Assembly: GCF_033958435.1 (NCBI RefSeq)
Contig: NC_134146.1
Span: 28,976,501-29,040,500, forward strand
From: Carettochelys insculpta
Lineage: Eukaryota > Chordata > Testudines > Carettochelyidae
Direction: 5' to 3'
Length of the DNA: 64,000 bases
The notes beneath the pieces were generated by a model, which worked only from the letters and a program-made list of their open reading frames with translations, searched no databases and was not told the origin of the DNA. Made by a program: the position numbers and the translations under genes. Position 1 is the first letter of the stretch. Each line of letters starts with the position of its first letter. Below are positions 1 through 13,800 of this stretch, in pieces.

Positions 1-1723
1 TGCATTGCTACATAGCTTGTCTCTATAGTTGAAGCGATTTTGAATGTAGGTCCATAATTCTTTGGACAGCATTTTTAAAGCAGAAATAACCCTTGTCACG
101 TGCATTTGTTTTCTTACATTCCACATAAAGACACAGATACTCTAAAGCGCCCCTGAGTTGTAGCGGTCAACTTTAGATATTTAAAGCTGCTCATTGGCAT
201 CATTCATCTTTGCTTTTATTACTTTTCTGGGAGAGCTGAAAAGGCCAGTAGAAATTACTACAGAAATTAAGGAATGTTTGCAGCTAATAGAAAAGCATTT
301 ATGTTCCTTTAAAGGACAAAGTTTTTATTTTCAACACTTAGAAGCCGAGAAGTTAATCAAAAAGATTAGACCTATGATCCAGAGCTAGACCTCTGACAGC
401 AGCCAGTACCAGATTCGTCAGAGAAAGGTGCCAAAAGCTTGTGATACTGACTGTGGTATAATAGGCTCATTGGACAAGTTTGTTATAAGCTCTATTATAA
501 CAAGTTTGTTATAAGCTCTATTAGTTAGTTATCTTGTGCCCATAATCATGAAGGTCAAGTTCCCCTATCTTATTGTTTGGCCTATTGTTGAAACTGTGGA
601 TGTTCTTATTACTCATATGAAATTTTAATCCTAGTAACTATCATACTCAGCTCTTAGCCTCCATGATATCTTGTGGCAATGAGTTCCTCTAGTTTATTAA
701 GCAACCTGTAAAGTCGTATTTTCTTTCTTCAGTTTTATATGCATTGTCTTCCGGTGTCACCAGACGTACACTATGACTTGTTTTATGTGAAAGGGAAAAA
801 GCTGCAGCACCCAATCTACCACCTATATATGAAGTACATGTCTATGTATTAATTTTCTCTCCAAAGAGAGCTAATCTTTCTAATCTTTCCTTAATGCAGA
901 AATCTTTCATCTAAGCATTTTTGTCATCCTCACCTGCAACCTGTTGTTTTTTCTGATCTACAGTGACCAGATCTAAGCACAGTATTCTAGGTGAAGCTGC
1001 CCCAAAGTGGGAAACTCTAAAGGGGCCTGGTTTTCAGAATATGCTAAGCATTCAGCATCTGAAATCAGACCCGAAATAACAGGTCACTTTTCTATTTATT
1101 TCCCTAAACACCTCAGCAATGCCTTTATCCTCCTTAATTGATCCATTTACTCACTGGTAGTCTGCAACTCCACATGTTGCCATAGAATTTCTTGTTTGTT
1201 TTTACAGCTTTGGCCATCTGCTCTTCAAATTCCATCTTAGTCCCATCAATTTCCATTTTACCTTGTCTAGCAAAACAACAGTAAGCTCTTTGGGGGTAGA
1301 GACCATATGTAGCTCTACACAGCATCTAGCATAATGATTCCATGAGGGGTCTCAGGGTACTACATAATATTAATATTAAATAATAGTAGCACACTGTTAT
1401 GCTTAAAGCTAAAATAAAGCTCATAATACAGTGAAACCATGACAGTTCCTCCTGGAACAGTCTGCATTCCCAAAATTAGACAGACAAATTAAACTCACAA
1501 AGAAACTGAAAAAACATAGCAGAACACATTTCCCTGGAAAAGAAAAGGAAGTTGTTACATCATCTTTCTCCCCAAATAAAGATAGGTTACCAGAACCTGG
1601 TCAAATTTTAAAAGATCTCTGAAAAAGAAGAAACTTGAAACCAGAGCCTTGTGTCCCATCAAAATATGTGACCGAGTGAAACAAAAGCACTTATATAAAT
1701 AAAATCTACACCCACAATCTCAC
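1..1723 (-). other. PLCH1: PLCH1 intron, partial, downstream of the last visible exon
   Basis: AT-rich intronic DNA with no coding signal on either strand. A 22-bp direct duplication lies near 484-524 (ACAAGTTTGTTATAAGCTCT twice). One SINE-like scrap is listed separately. I see nothing else. Confidence 0.7.
1268..1386 (+). repeat. Ancient amniote SINE/LINE 3'-end scrap
   Basis: It carries the order of landmarks AAGCTCTTTGGGGGTAGAGA, an imperfect CTACACAGCATCTAGCATAA, a GGGGTCTCAGG segment and a TAATATTAAATAATAGTA end. These match a widespread old amniote repeat whose usual form ends in ATAAATAATA. It is diverged; the family name is not certain. Confidence 0.5.
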
Positions 1724-1821
1724 CATCATCTACTATATCTTGGGCTGCCACTGAGTTTGTGTACACCACTAAATCAGACAGAGCTCGGCACAACTTCATT
1801 GTTTTTCTCCGACGGCCCAAC
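1724..1821 (-). CDS. PLCH1: PLCH1 exon: start of catalytic Y box
   Basis: 98 nt, one base in and one base out. It reads [20 protein letters not shown] then [24 protein letters not shown] is the first helix of the PLC Y box. The acceptor is TTCAACAG and the donor GTGAGA. This is the last exon seen: no SFSETRAHQ-like coding follows in the remaining 1.7 kb. Confidence 0.95.
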
Positions 1822-4800
1822 CTGTTGAATAACATTATACATTTAAAAAGCAGATTTTAATTTTAAAGCGTAAAAATTACTTAAATCTCTTTTCTGCAAT
1901 TCTGTCCTTTTTGCAACTTAAAAAACCAGAAAACCCAAACCACTGATGAGTACTTTCATATGTATTTATTCTATGCTAACTTAGCTGTTTCCAAACTGCA
2001 ACATGAGTTTAAATAGCAAGAAGTAAAAGAAAAATAGGATTGCTAAACAGGATTTTGAGCAGTCTCTATGATTATGGTTCATTCCAAGCCCTTGATTTCT
2101 CTCTCTCTCTCTTTCTCTCTCTCTTAGCAAAAAATGTCAGCAAAATGAACATTTAAAAAGCAATAAATGCAAACTTGAAGATGTATTTATTCCATTTTCT
2201 GCTATGATGAACTAGAAGAGGCTATGATGTGCTTTTATTTAGTCTACCCTCATGTAAAATTGACTCCAGCTTCTTTTCACTAGCAAAGTATTTCTGCAAC
2301 ATTTATATTCAATTTAAGAGTAATTACAGTTAAAATTCCATTGAAACACCATGTAACTGAGTGTTGGGATTTTATAGTTAGCACAAATACATTTCAGTAA
2401 TGCAGGTAACACAAAAGACTAGCTCTTGAGAACAGACTTAGATCACATAAAGCATAGTAGGGACATTTAACGCAAAATGTCTCTAGTTTTTAATTAAGTG
2501 AAAAACTCTGGGGATTTCTGACCTGTACAACTGTCCAGTTTCCTTTCCAGAAGAATTTTGCTGACCTTCTTCATCATCAGATGCGCTATGAGATTTGGGC
2601 CTTGATTTGACAGCTTTCTGTTGGGGAAATCAATGAATCCATCTGCCATGTAAATCCACAGTGCTTTATTGACATTAAATGGAGCTTACAGTGCCCCTAA
2701 GGTGCACAATGTGACCTGACTGGTATTTTATATATCTCATTTCTACAACGTCTCTGGTTTTGAGTCAAAACATGCAATGGCCATCCTCTTACATTCTCAG
2801 TGTAAGGCATTAGAGAACACAGAGCTACATTCTTGCTGGCCCCAATGCAGATACAGCATAAGAGATGACCAAGCTTGGATCTTTGGGGATCAGCATTTGT
2901 GCCCTGATCTTTTTTCTCATAAAATCCAGGTTCTTCACAGCCCTCCGGTTCTCCATGGATTAAATAGCAGTGTGGCAATATTAGCATCAGCCATGTAAAT
3001 CCCACTTCATCCTTCAACCTGCTATCACCTCAAGCCCCTCTTCACTTGCACTACACTTTTGGTACAAATATTTTGCATTTGTGCTTTTGCAAAGACTAAG
3101 GAGAGAACAGATTACAGCTGGGGGATAAAAATGAGGGGAGCCAACATTTGGCCTGTAATAAAACCAAAACCATGATTGCTGTTTCCATTAACCTAATACT
3201 GGTCCTATTGGGTTTCTCCTATACCATAGTTTATTTAATAACAGCAAAAGAACTTCAATAGACAGTAACACAAATGGAAAATGCATTGCTTCCAGCTATG
3301 ACTTCTGTACCGTTTATAAGGGGAGATTAACAAATGTGTTCTCAAAGCACTCAACAGTCTCTGGGCAAAATTTTCAAACATCTCAAACTTTCTGTTTTAT
3401 TAACCCTGCAGCATAAGAGAGCATCACAAGAGTCTGATTCCAAATAATACACAATGAAATTTCTATCTACAATAAAAAGCCTAACATTTCAAATGTATTC
3501 TTTTCAGAAGCATCTCCCTTTTAAATAGCAATAATGATTGCCCACTCTAGTTTTTGTGTTTCTGACAAGCAGGCAGTTTACTGAGAATATCACTTCTACA
3601 GCAAAGAATCCGCAGCCGTTGATTTAAATATTCTCACATATTCAATGACATTATGACTGAACCTCAAAAAGCTGTTTAATTTCCTCTCTCAGTATATTAG
3701 TATAAGGTGGCAACTGTATTAAGTGAGAAGCCCTTTTCCTTTCTCTCATAGATTAATCCCACTACACTCCATCCGAACTTCGCAGATTTTATTACATTTA
3801 ATATGGCACGCTCATAATGACCATAACTAAGTTTAACCAGCTATCCTCAGTGCTGAAAAAGAATGATTATCTCTTTTAGACATTATTTATATTGCCTAGT
3901 CTTAAAATCTAGTGCCCTGGGAACTGGACTTCTGAATTCCACTCATAGCTCTGTCAGTGACTCATTGAGGCCACGTCTACACGTGCACGCTACTTCGAAG
4001 TAGCGGCGCCAACTTCGAAATAGCGCCCGTCACGGCTACTCATGTTGGGCGCTATTTTGAAGTTGAAATCGATGTTAGGTGGCGAGACGTCGAAGTCGCT
4101 AACCCCATGAGGGGATAGGAATAGCGCCCTACTTCGAAGTTGAACGTCGAAGTAGGGCACATGTAGACGATCTGCATCCCACAACATTGAAATAGCGGGA
4201 TCCGCCATGGCGGCCATCAGCTGAGGGGTTGAGAGACGCTCTCTCTCCAGCCCCTGCGGGGCTCTATGGTCATCGTGTGCAGCAGCCCTTAAGCTATTTT
4301 GATGTAGCATGCACGTGTAGACGTAGCCTGAGTGAACTGAATGTAGTTACTTAACCTTGATTTCCAAAGTTCCACATTTTCAAAGCATTTACATTCAATA
4401 CACTTAAGGAAGTATCCTGATTTTCACAGGGGTTATGCACACATAGCTTCCAATTATGCTGCTTATTTGGGAGCCTAAATTTAGATTTAGGTGGGTAAAG
4501 ATACTAATGTCCCAGTCCATCCATTTGCATAACTCAAAGTTGCTTTAAGAAAAATGTGAAACATTTTAAGTTACAATCTGTCAAATGCATATATTCTACT
4601 TTGAGCATGTATCATTCTTGTATGTGAAATTAGAAACATGAAGTGTAAACCTGTATTATTGATCTAAGCCTTCTACTGAAAGCCATTAGTAGTACTTAAG
4701 AAAACCTAATGGCCTCGTGCTTAAGCCAATGATTTGTAAATGGCTTTGTATTTCCTGTAAACCCAAACTGTGGTTGGTGCTACAAAGACATATGACCATG

Positions 4801-7800
4801 CCACCTAGTGCTGGAATCCATCTTGAACCTGATATTTTTCCATGGGGATGGAGGTGTTAAACAAGGGATTTCCATCCTGGGGAATATCTATTTAAGGAAT
4901 GGAAACCAGGCAGCCTTTGGTCTTCAGCTGGCTTTTGAAATTGCCTCCTCACTTTAAGAGGATACACGTGAAGAAACCAGAAAACAAAGAACTCTAAAAA
5001 GCTGTAGATCCAGGCCAGAGAAAAAGATCAATCCTGTCTTTAAGGACTTCACCTGGAACAAGGTGAGTAATATTCTTTGAAACAATTATCCTCAGGCTGT
5101 GTCTACACCACAAAATAACTTCCAAGTTGCTTACTTCGAAGTACAACTTCCAAGTACTTACTTCCAAGTAACAGACTTTGAAGTTCAGCATCTACACACA
5201 TCCTACTTAGAAGTTAAATTTCGAAGTAGGGCACTACTCCATTCCAGGGAATGGAGTCAGGACTTCAAAGTTGGGCTCCCTCTACTTCAAAGTGTAACTT
5301 TGAAGTCAGGGGAAATGTGTATAGATGCTCTGCAGGCTACTTTGAAGTAGCCCCTAATTTCAAAGTTAACTGTGAAGTTAGTTCCTAGTGTAGATACACC
5401 CTCAGTGTATTAGCATTAACTGACACTTTATTTTGGCTTAGTAACATTTTTGTTCTCTTCGGGTTTTTTTGGCAATCTCTTAAATCCTACTTTTTCAACT
5501 TAAAATCTCTTTTTGATTATCAAGCCCAATGTAAATAACTGTTACTGGGGGCAGCGGGGGCGGGGCAGAGTAACTACTGTGCATGTCTCAGTTTCACTGA
5601 TAAGGCCTACCTTATGAGCCTTCTCCATGTAGAACCTCTATACAGAGTAAGATGGATTTATCTGGTGATTTGGTCATTTTGGGGGGGGTTGTATTCCTAG
5701 GTGTTATCAATGGCTGTACAGCTGAGCCCTTTCAGACATGAGCTAGTTCAGCATCTTCGTTGCTCTTCTGGGGGTAGCTGTTACCCCAACTCTGTGCTTT
5801 GGCTGCGGGAGACCAGAGCTTCTGGCCCAGCAGGACAGGGTAGGGGGGGAGGTCGAAGAGCATGTAGACTAGGCTCAGTCATATGATCAGCATATCAGGT
5901 GACAGTCCCAAGGGGGCCTCTGTGATCAAAGCCATCACAACTAATATCTGAAGATGTGGACCTCAGTCACCCTGTGCCTCAGTTTAGCCTCTTTCACAGT
6001 GTATCCACTTAAAGTTACCCAACACACCGTTTTGGTGAGATAATTAACTTATATCTCCTTGGAGTTTTGAGATTCTCAGTGGGAGATCTTCACACATGTG
6101 AAGAATATACTACAGGTTACACCTCCCCTATCCAGCATGCTCAGGACCTGCTAGGTCCCAAACAAAAGAATTTGCTGGACAAGAGAAGGGCCAGGGCTTC
6201 TATACCCGGACAACCCTGAGCTCCAGGGCTGAGGCAGCCGTAGCCTTCAGCCTCCCTTCCCATGACTCTGGCCCAGCCCAGACTCCACAGGGGTTTTCCT
6301 GGGGATTCAACCAGCCCCTGCCCACCCCACCTCCCCCAGCTGCCAAGGGCTGCCAGGGAGCTTTGGTGCTGCCGTGGGGCAGGTGGAGGTTCTGGCTCCC
6401 AGCCTCATGCTGCTGTAGAGGAGGCAGAGGCTCCAGCTCCCCACCCCACTGGACTCCTGCACCGGCCCAGAACTCTCTCATCCTGGAACAGCCCTGGTCC
6501 AGCTAGACAAGAGAGTACTGGATATGAGAGGTGCAACCTGTACCATGTATTGTTCTAAGCAACCTTTTGGCTGCAAGCATGGAAAATGACAGTATTCTAC
6601 GGATTAAGTTATTTTAAGTCTTTCTGGGTCTATATGTAATAGTCATTAAAATACTACTACCCTGCCTTATTTATTTCAGCACAGATATGAAGTTGATAGG
6701 GCATCCAAATGGCTATTAGAATAATTAGTTGAAGTAACTAAACTTAACACACTTTCCATGCCTCAGTGCAGATAGTAATTTCAGTTTTTTAGCAACTGAT
6801 TTCTTTATCTGACATCCCAGTACAAACCATGTCTTCTCTCAATAGTGTTTAGGGGATTCTAATGTCCATTAGCATATATGTTACTTGCACAAATCACCTG
6901 TCATTGAACAAATAGACTTCCTTATTGCTCACCTTTTAGTTTCCTGAAAGATAGAGATTATGAACACCTGGATTTAGTCAAAGAAAGAACAACAACAACT
7001 GGTGCAAATTTAGGATCTAATTACAAAAAGGGGGCTTGATGAATTTTTTCATTATACCACTTCCACAACAGTGTAACTTCACTGATTTCATTTGAACGAA
7101 ACCCCAGCATGACTAAATGGAGTTATGCTGACATAAAACGGGTATAATAAATTAAAGCATCAGACCATGCAATTCCACAAAAATTCCAATATTATGTGAA
7201 ATGTAATTAAAAGCTATGAAAAATTACACTTCTACAATACAAAAGAATAGGGCCCCTCCAGGGGCATCGAGTAACCTATTTATTAACCCTCAGACAAACA
7301 ACAGATATGAAGCACTACAGTTCCACCTACCTTGTGCTTCCCAAAGTTGCCCATTAATGAGCGGCTATGGGATTTCTTTCCACTCTCTTTTGTGTCTTGG
7401 TTCTGTGCAAACAAAAGTGCATAATGAACATGTATTTCAAGTCAGCCCAGAAAGTGTCTTTTTGTTATTTTTTAAGTATGCTATCATCGTTAAAGAGATG
7501 TATTTGTCAACCTAATATGCATTATTCTATGTGACACCGCTATTAAGATAATGTTACATGGAAGAGTAAAATTGAAAGTGAAGCTGTTGAAGTCTAAATA
7601 CATATACACTTAGCTTTGGATGTAAATTTAAACCTGCGTTTGTAATAGAGGATTTTTCTTCTTTTTATACTATTAGGGTGTGTCTACACATGCACAGTAT
7701 TTCAAAAAGACCGGCCCTCTTCTGAAAAAGCGAAGGGAGCATCTACACATGCCATGCACTCTTTCAATTTGAAATCAAAGGAACGCAGCCGAGACATCAA

Positions 7801-10800
7801 ATGCTGAACCCCAATCCCATACGGGAAGAGCGTCACCCGTCGAAAAACAACATTGAAAGAAGACACATGTAGACACACCATGGCCCACTCTTTCGAAAGA
7901 GGAGTCCTCCATGATGGCGCCCAGCCTGAGCACGGAGATGCCCTGCCCCGCCAAGCGGAGCTCTATGACCTGTGTGTGCGGCCGCTCTTAAAGCCTCACA
8001 GACCCAGAAACCCCGTAGCAGGAAGCTGAGAGCAGGCAAGCTGCAAAAGCACAAGCCCCAGGCAGCACGTCCTCTCAGCCGCCCCCGACAACAGTGACAG
8101 GCACATGGCCAGTGCCCAGCAGTCTCCCGAGCCCCAGGGCCCGCCCGCAGAGCCCCCACAGGGCTCCCAGGGGTCTGTCCCAGAAAAAAAGAAAAGGGAC
8201 CCCTCCTGGATGAACCACGAACTCAGAGACCTCCTGGGCCTCTGGAGGGAAGAGGAGGTCCTCTGGGAGATGGGGGTAAAGCGGAGGAATGCTGCTGCCT
8301 TCGCCCACCTTGCCCGGGGACTGACCAGCCAAGGCCACCCAGAGTGGAACCTGGAGCAAGTCCAGAGCAAAGTTAAAGAGCTCCAGATGGGCTATGCCCA
8401 GGTCCGGGAAGAGTCCAGGCACTCAGGGGCAGGCCCCTCCACCTGCCCCTTCTATAGGGAGCTCCACAGCATCCTGGGGCCCTGGGACAGCTCCCCACTG
8501 AAAATGGTCCTGGACAGCTCAGCAGACCAGCCTGAGCCAGAGGAGCTGCAGGAGCCAGGACCAGGCAGCCCAAGCCAGGGGGCAGACACCACCCGCAACT
8601 GGTCCAGCGAGTGGAGAGACATCATAATCAACATCCCCTCACAGTTATCCAGCCGGGCCATGGGGAGCCAGCTGTCCCCGGAGACCCTTGAGATCCCCCC
8701 CCAGTTAGTGCACAATGGGGCCAGCACCTGGTGGGCAGGGCAGGGGTGGCACCCCTGCCAGTGGACTGGGTGCAGGCCCAGAGGCCCACGGCCACACACC
8801 CCAGCTGGCCACAGCCCCGAACACGCCCTCTGCACCTGCCAGTGCCACCCAGCACCCAGACCTGTGGACAGTTCCAGGCACCCAGTTGCCCAGTAGGACG
8901 CCCGTGGGCCAGCCCACACCCAGGGGGAAGCCCGTGTGCACTTGACACCACAGGGATGCCGTGCCCACCGTGGCCAGGCCCCGCTCCCTTCTTTCAAAAC
9001 AGCTCTCGTACACGTGTGGACGCTCTCTTTCAAAATAATGGGACGGGGTCTTCGAAAGAGTGGGTCGGAACTGAGATCTGCCTTTGCCTTGTGGTCGTGT
9101 TCTTTCAAAAGACGGTATATCAATTTCTGAATTTCGATTTTGCTCTTTCCATGGTGGGCTCCCATGTAGACACAGCCTTAATCACTTGTCAACCTCTGAT
9201 GATAGGGAAAATATACAAGAGGTAACCCAATGGCATTTTAAACCTTAGTGAAGACCAAAAAACAAGAACAGAAGGAGATAGTCTTTCTCATAAGTGCATT
9301 TTGATGATGGGAAATCAGTCAGACCACCTTTATTCAGGCAAGCTGATGAACCCTCATTTTACAGATTGAATGTGACAGAGGCCACATTAATGATTCAAAT
9401 AAATGAGATTCTAAATTTCTCTCAGCTTTTCTTTTAATAGACAAAAGTATGCTTTTCTTTCCCCCCCAAAAGCCATTTTCCTATCTAGTGATATTACTTC
9501 ATCATCAATTGTTTGCTCTGAACAGAAAAGGAATCATGTAAGGTCCATTCAGGAATTACTGGATTCAGAAGTACACCATACAAATATACGTTTCCACTGT
9601 AGAAGGTCACATCATGGTCTACAGCAGTAGCAGGTCACTAAGGCTACATCTACACGTGAAGCCAACATCGAAATAGCTTATTTCGATGTAGCAACATCGA
9701 AATAGGCTATTTCGATGAGTAACGTCTACATGTCCTCCAGGGCTGGCAACGTTGATGTTCAACTTCGACGTTGCGCGGCACCACATTGAAATAGGCGCTG
9801 CGAGGGAACGTCTACACGCCAAAGTAGCACACATCGAAATAAGGGTGCCAGGAACAGCTGCAGACAGGGTCACAGGGCGGACTCAACAGCAAGCCGCTCC
9901 CTTAAAGGACCCTCCCAGACACAGTTGCACTAAACAACACAAGATCCACAGAGCTGACAACTGGTTGCAGACCCTGTGCCTGCAGCATGGATCCCCAACT
10001 GCCGCAGCAGCAGCCAGAAGCCCTGGGCTAAGGGCTGCTGCCCACGGTGACCATAGAGCCCCGCAGGGGCTGGAGAGAGAGCATCTCTCAACCCCTCAGC
10101 TGATGGCCGCCATGGCGGACCCCGCTATTTCGAAGTTGCGGGACGCGCAACGACTACACGGTCCCTACTTCGACGTTGAACGTCGAAGTAGGGCGCTATT
10201 CCTATCCCCTCATGGGGTTAGCGACTTCGACGTCTCGCCGCCTAACGTCGAAGTTAACTTCGAAATAGTGCCCGGCGCGTGTAGCCATGATGGGCGCTAT
10301 TTCGAAGTTAGTGCCGCTACTTCGAAGTAGCGTGCATGTGTAGACACGGCTCAGGTGAGTGAAAACTTGTTTTTTTATTTTGTGCATTTCTAAATCAGTT
10401 GCTCTGCCACGCACAGCACTACAGAGGACTAAATTATTCTTGTTAAAACGTGCAAGTCGAGAGTTGGTCTGTTCTCATACATAAGTAAATCAGGACTCAC
10501 TAAACTGAAATCACTGAATTACAGATACGCAAAAATGATGGGCTTGAGTTTTCCTTCTGTCTCAGCAGTTTGTCACTATATACAGTTCTGCAAAGTGAAT
10601 GAAAAGGGGGCATAAAATCTTACCACCAGTGTGAGTACATAAATATGATAGTGTCATTTTACAACCACAATTCATGCACTTTGCATATGCAGAGGTGGAA
10701 AGTAACGAAGTAGAAATACATTACTCAAGTATGTTTTCCCCCCATATTTGTACTTCACTCAAGTAATTTATTTTTGTGATGCTTTGACTTTTACGCCGGT

Positions 10801-13800
10801 TGTTTTAAAAGAAAATATTGTTTCTCGCTATGTCTAGCTATTAGTTGATACTTTCATCATGCCACTGACACTTGCACAAGCTAGCATTCTGATTGGCTAA
10901 AGCACAGCCACCTGCACAAAGCATCCAATCATCATTTCATTCACAGACAGTATCTACACATGGCTGGGGGGGGCACCCCAAGCCTCGCAGGCCAGATCCA
11001 GCATGTGGGGGAGAAGAACCTTGGTGATACGCGCTGCCACTAACCCTCCTCAGGGCTGGGGGAATACAGTGCTGGAAACTGCTCTTGGGAGGGTTTCCCC
11101 ACTGCTCCTATTGGACAGATTTTGGCCAACAGGAGCAGCAGAGGGTGGTACCTGGGAGTGGTAGGGAGCACAGAGTCAGGTAAGCACTTCTCCACTGCCC
11201 TCATGGCCAGTCCCTGCACCCCCAACCCTCTCCCTCGCCCCCCTTCCACCCAGTTCTCCCAGCCCCGGTCAGCTCCTGCACTCCCCTCCCACCCACCTCT
11301 CCCACTTCATGTCTGCTCCTGAACTTCTCCTGGCTCTTGCACCTTCCCCCGGCCAGACACCCCAGCCCCAGCTCACTCCTGCACCCACCTAGCCAGACCT
11401 CCACTCCCAGACTGCTCCAGGACCCTACCTCCCACCCATACTAGGGATGTAAAATCCCATTTACTTGGTTAACCAGTTAAATGCTAAGTTTTACCAGTTA
11501 ACTGAATAAATAAGGGGGGAAGGAGGCTGGGGTGCCCCTGCTTGCAGCGTGCTAGGGACTAGGGCTGCTCTGGCCCGGGTGGAGCACCCTGCCTTTGGCA
11601 CTGCTGCAATTGAGGGCACTCCAATGTAGCCAGAACAACCTCCATCCGTAGCAGCCCAGCCTGGGAGTGCTCCCACCTGACCAGAGCAGCTCCCATCTAT
11701 GGTGGCCCAGGTGTGCAGCAGGGCAGGGTGCTCCAACTGGGCCAGAGCAGTCCCTGTCCTCGGTTGTCCTGGGCATACTGTGGGCAGTGGTATTCCAGCT
11801 GGGCTGAAGCAGCCCCAGTCCAAGCACACCCCCAGCAATCTGTAATTTCTGTAATTTGACTCCTGTATTCGATTTGGTCACACTTAAGCTTTATAAACAA
11901 AAGCTGTGACTATATTTAAATTCCAGATTTGAAATATAATATATAGTGCATATGTGTGTATACAGTATATAAAACACACACGTGTGTGGGTGCATAACTG
12001 GTTAGATAACTGTTCACAGAGAGTAGTTATCAATGTTTCACAGTCATGCTGAAGGAATAACAAATGGGGTTCCATAAGGGTCAGTTCTGGGGCCAGTTTT
12101 GTTCAAGATCTTCATCAATGATTTAGATAATGCCATGGAGAGTATGCTCATCAAGTTTGCAGATTATAATAAGCTGGGAGGGTTTGCAAGTGCTCTGGAG
12201 GATAGAGTCAGAATTCAAAATGATCTGGGCAAACTGGAGAAATGGTCAGAGCAAAAACAGCTCAATAAGGACAAATACAAAGTCCTCCACATAGGGAGGA
12301 ACAATCTGTTTCACACATACAAAAAGGGACAGGACTCCCTAGGAAGGAGTACTGTGGAAAAGGATCTAGCGGTCAGAGTGGACCACAAGCGAAGTATGAG
12401 TCAACAGTGTGACACTGGCAAAAAAGGCTAATGTGATTCTAGGAGGCATTAACAGGAGTGTAGTGAGCACGACATGAGAAGTCATTCTTCCGTTCTACTC
12501 AGCGCTCATTAGGCCTCAATTAGAGTATTGTGCCCAGTTCTGAGCAGCATATTTCAGGAAAGGTGTGGAAAAATTGGACAGGGTCCAGAGAAGAGCAACT
12601 AAAATGATTAAAGGTCTAGAAAATATGACCTATGAGGGAAGATTAAAAGAATTGGGTGTTTGTTTAATTTGGAAAAGAGAAGGCTCAAAGGGGACATGAC
12701 AGCAGCTTTCAAGTACCTAAAAGGGTGTTACAAGAAAGAATGAGATAAATTATTCTCATTGGCCTCTGAAGATAGCACAAGAAGCAATGGGCTTAAATTG
12801 CAGCAAGGGAGGTTTAGGTTGGACATTAGGAAAAAAATTCCTGTCAGAGTGATGAAGTACTAGAATCTGTTAATTGCTTGCGGTGGTTGTGGAATCTCCA
12901 GTCACTGGAGATATTTAAGAACAGATTGGATAAATATCCAATAGGGATGACATAAATGGTGCTTGGCCCTGCCATGAAGGCAGGGGACTGGATGATCTCT
13001 TGAGGTCCCTTCCAGTTCTAGTATTCTATGATTCTATGCCTCATGCACGCACACACACACACACGTGTGTGTGTACATACACATTGTATATATATGTATT
13101 CATATATATTTATGTATATTTGTATGTATAAAAAAGTGAAAAATAATGGTTTCCTATTATAACTCAGTTATTAACCATAGATTATCACAGGACGGCTACT
13201 TTTTACTTCTGGATACTTGAGTACAATTAAGCCACAACATACTTGTACTTTACTTAAATACATTTCCAGAATGATACTTCCACTTTTCCTTAAGTTACAT
13301 TTTTTCAAAGTAGCAGTACTTTTACTCAACTGACTTTGGGGGGTACTTTTTCCACCACTGTCATGTGTACATGAAGACACAAGCTGCAAGGAAGGCACTG
13401 CCAAAATAGGTACCCAAAGTGAGATTAAAATCTGTTCAAACAGAAGTGTCCATTCTTTACATAAGCATAGCTGAGATCAGAACTTGCACATGGTTTCCTA
13501 AATCACAAAGAAAGTTCTTCAGTTAGCAACTCAATGGTTATAAGCAAATTCTAGGGCTTCTAAATGGTTAGGCAATTTATTACATAGTTCATTTTATTCA
13601 GGCTAAGCATTCTTGTACTTTATCTCATTTCTCAAGCAGCCTCTGAAACAATTATTAACCAGGTGAGTAGACAACACAATTGTTACATTATCTAGACTAG
13701 AGACTAATGTTTTTTATACATCCCAGTAATGGAGCCATTTGCAAGCAGTAGGTACAGATTTTAATGAGGTAGCAGCAGGTATGTGGTGTCCCTAAGTAAA

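Larger units (their letters stand above)
10690..13360. mobile_element. Tol2-like hAT element shell with nested insertions
   Basis: The left end reads CAGAGGTGGAAAGTAACGAA followed by repeated TACTCAAGTA motifs. The right end is the reverse complement of CAGTGGTGGAAAAAGTACCC and is full of GTACTTTTACT motifs. This is the terminal layout of Tol2-type hAT transposons. The 8-bp flanks (TGCATATG, TCATGTGT) match poorly, so the target duplication is decayed or unclear. The interior has no transposase; it holds a GC-rich stretch (10960-11440), a second MITE-like segment starting GGATGTAAAATCCCATTTAC near 11446, a CR1 fragment and a microsatellite. Confidence 0.65.

Noticed and set aside
1..1700. Search for the next Y-box exon
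   Set aside because: No minus-strand coding with SFSETRAHQ-like text or splice sites was found.
9752..10330. 192-codon plus-strand ORF
   Set aside because: It lies wholly inside a MITE; fragments of the same peptide appear in the other copies in shifted or reversed frames, so it is repeat-derived and not a gene.
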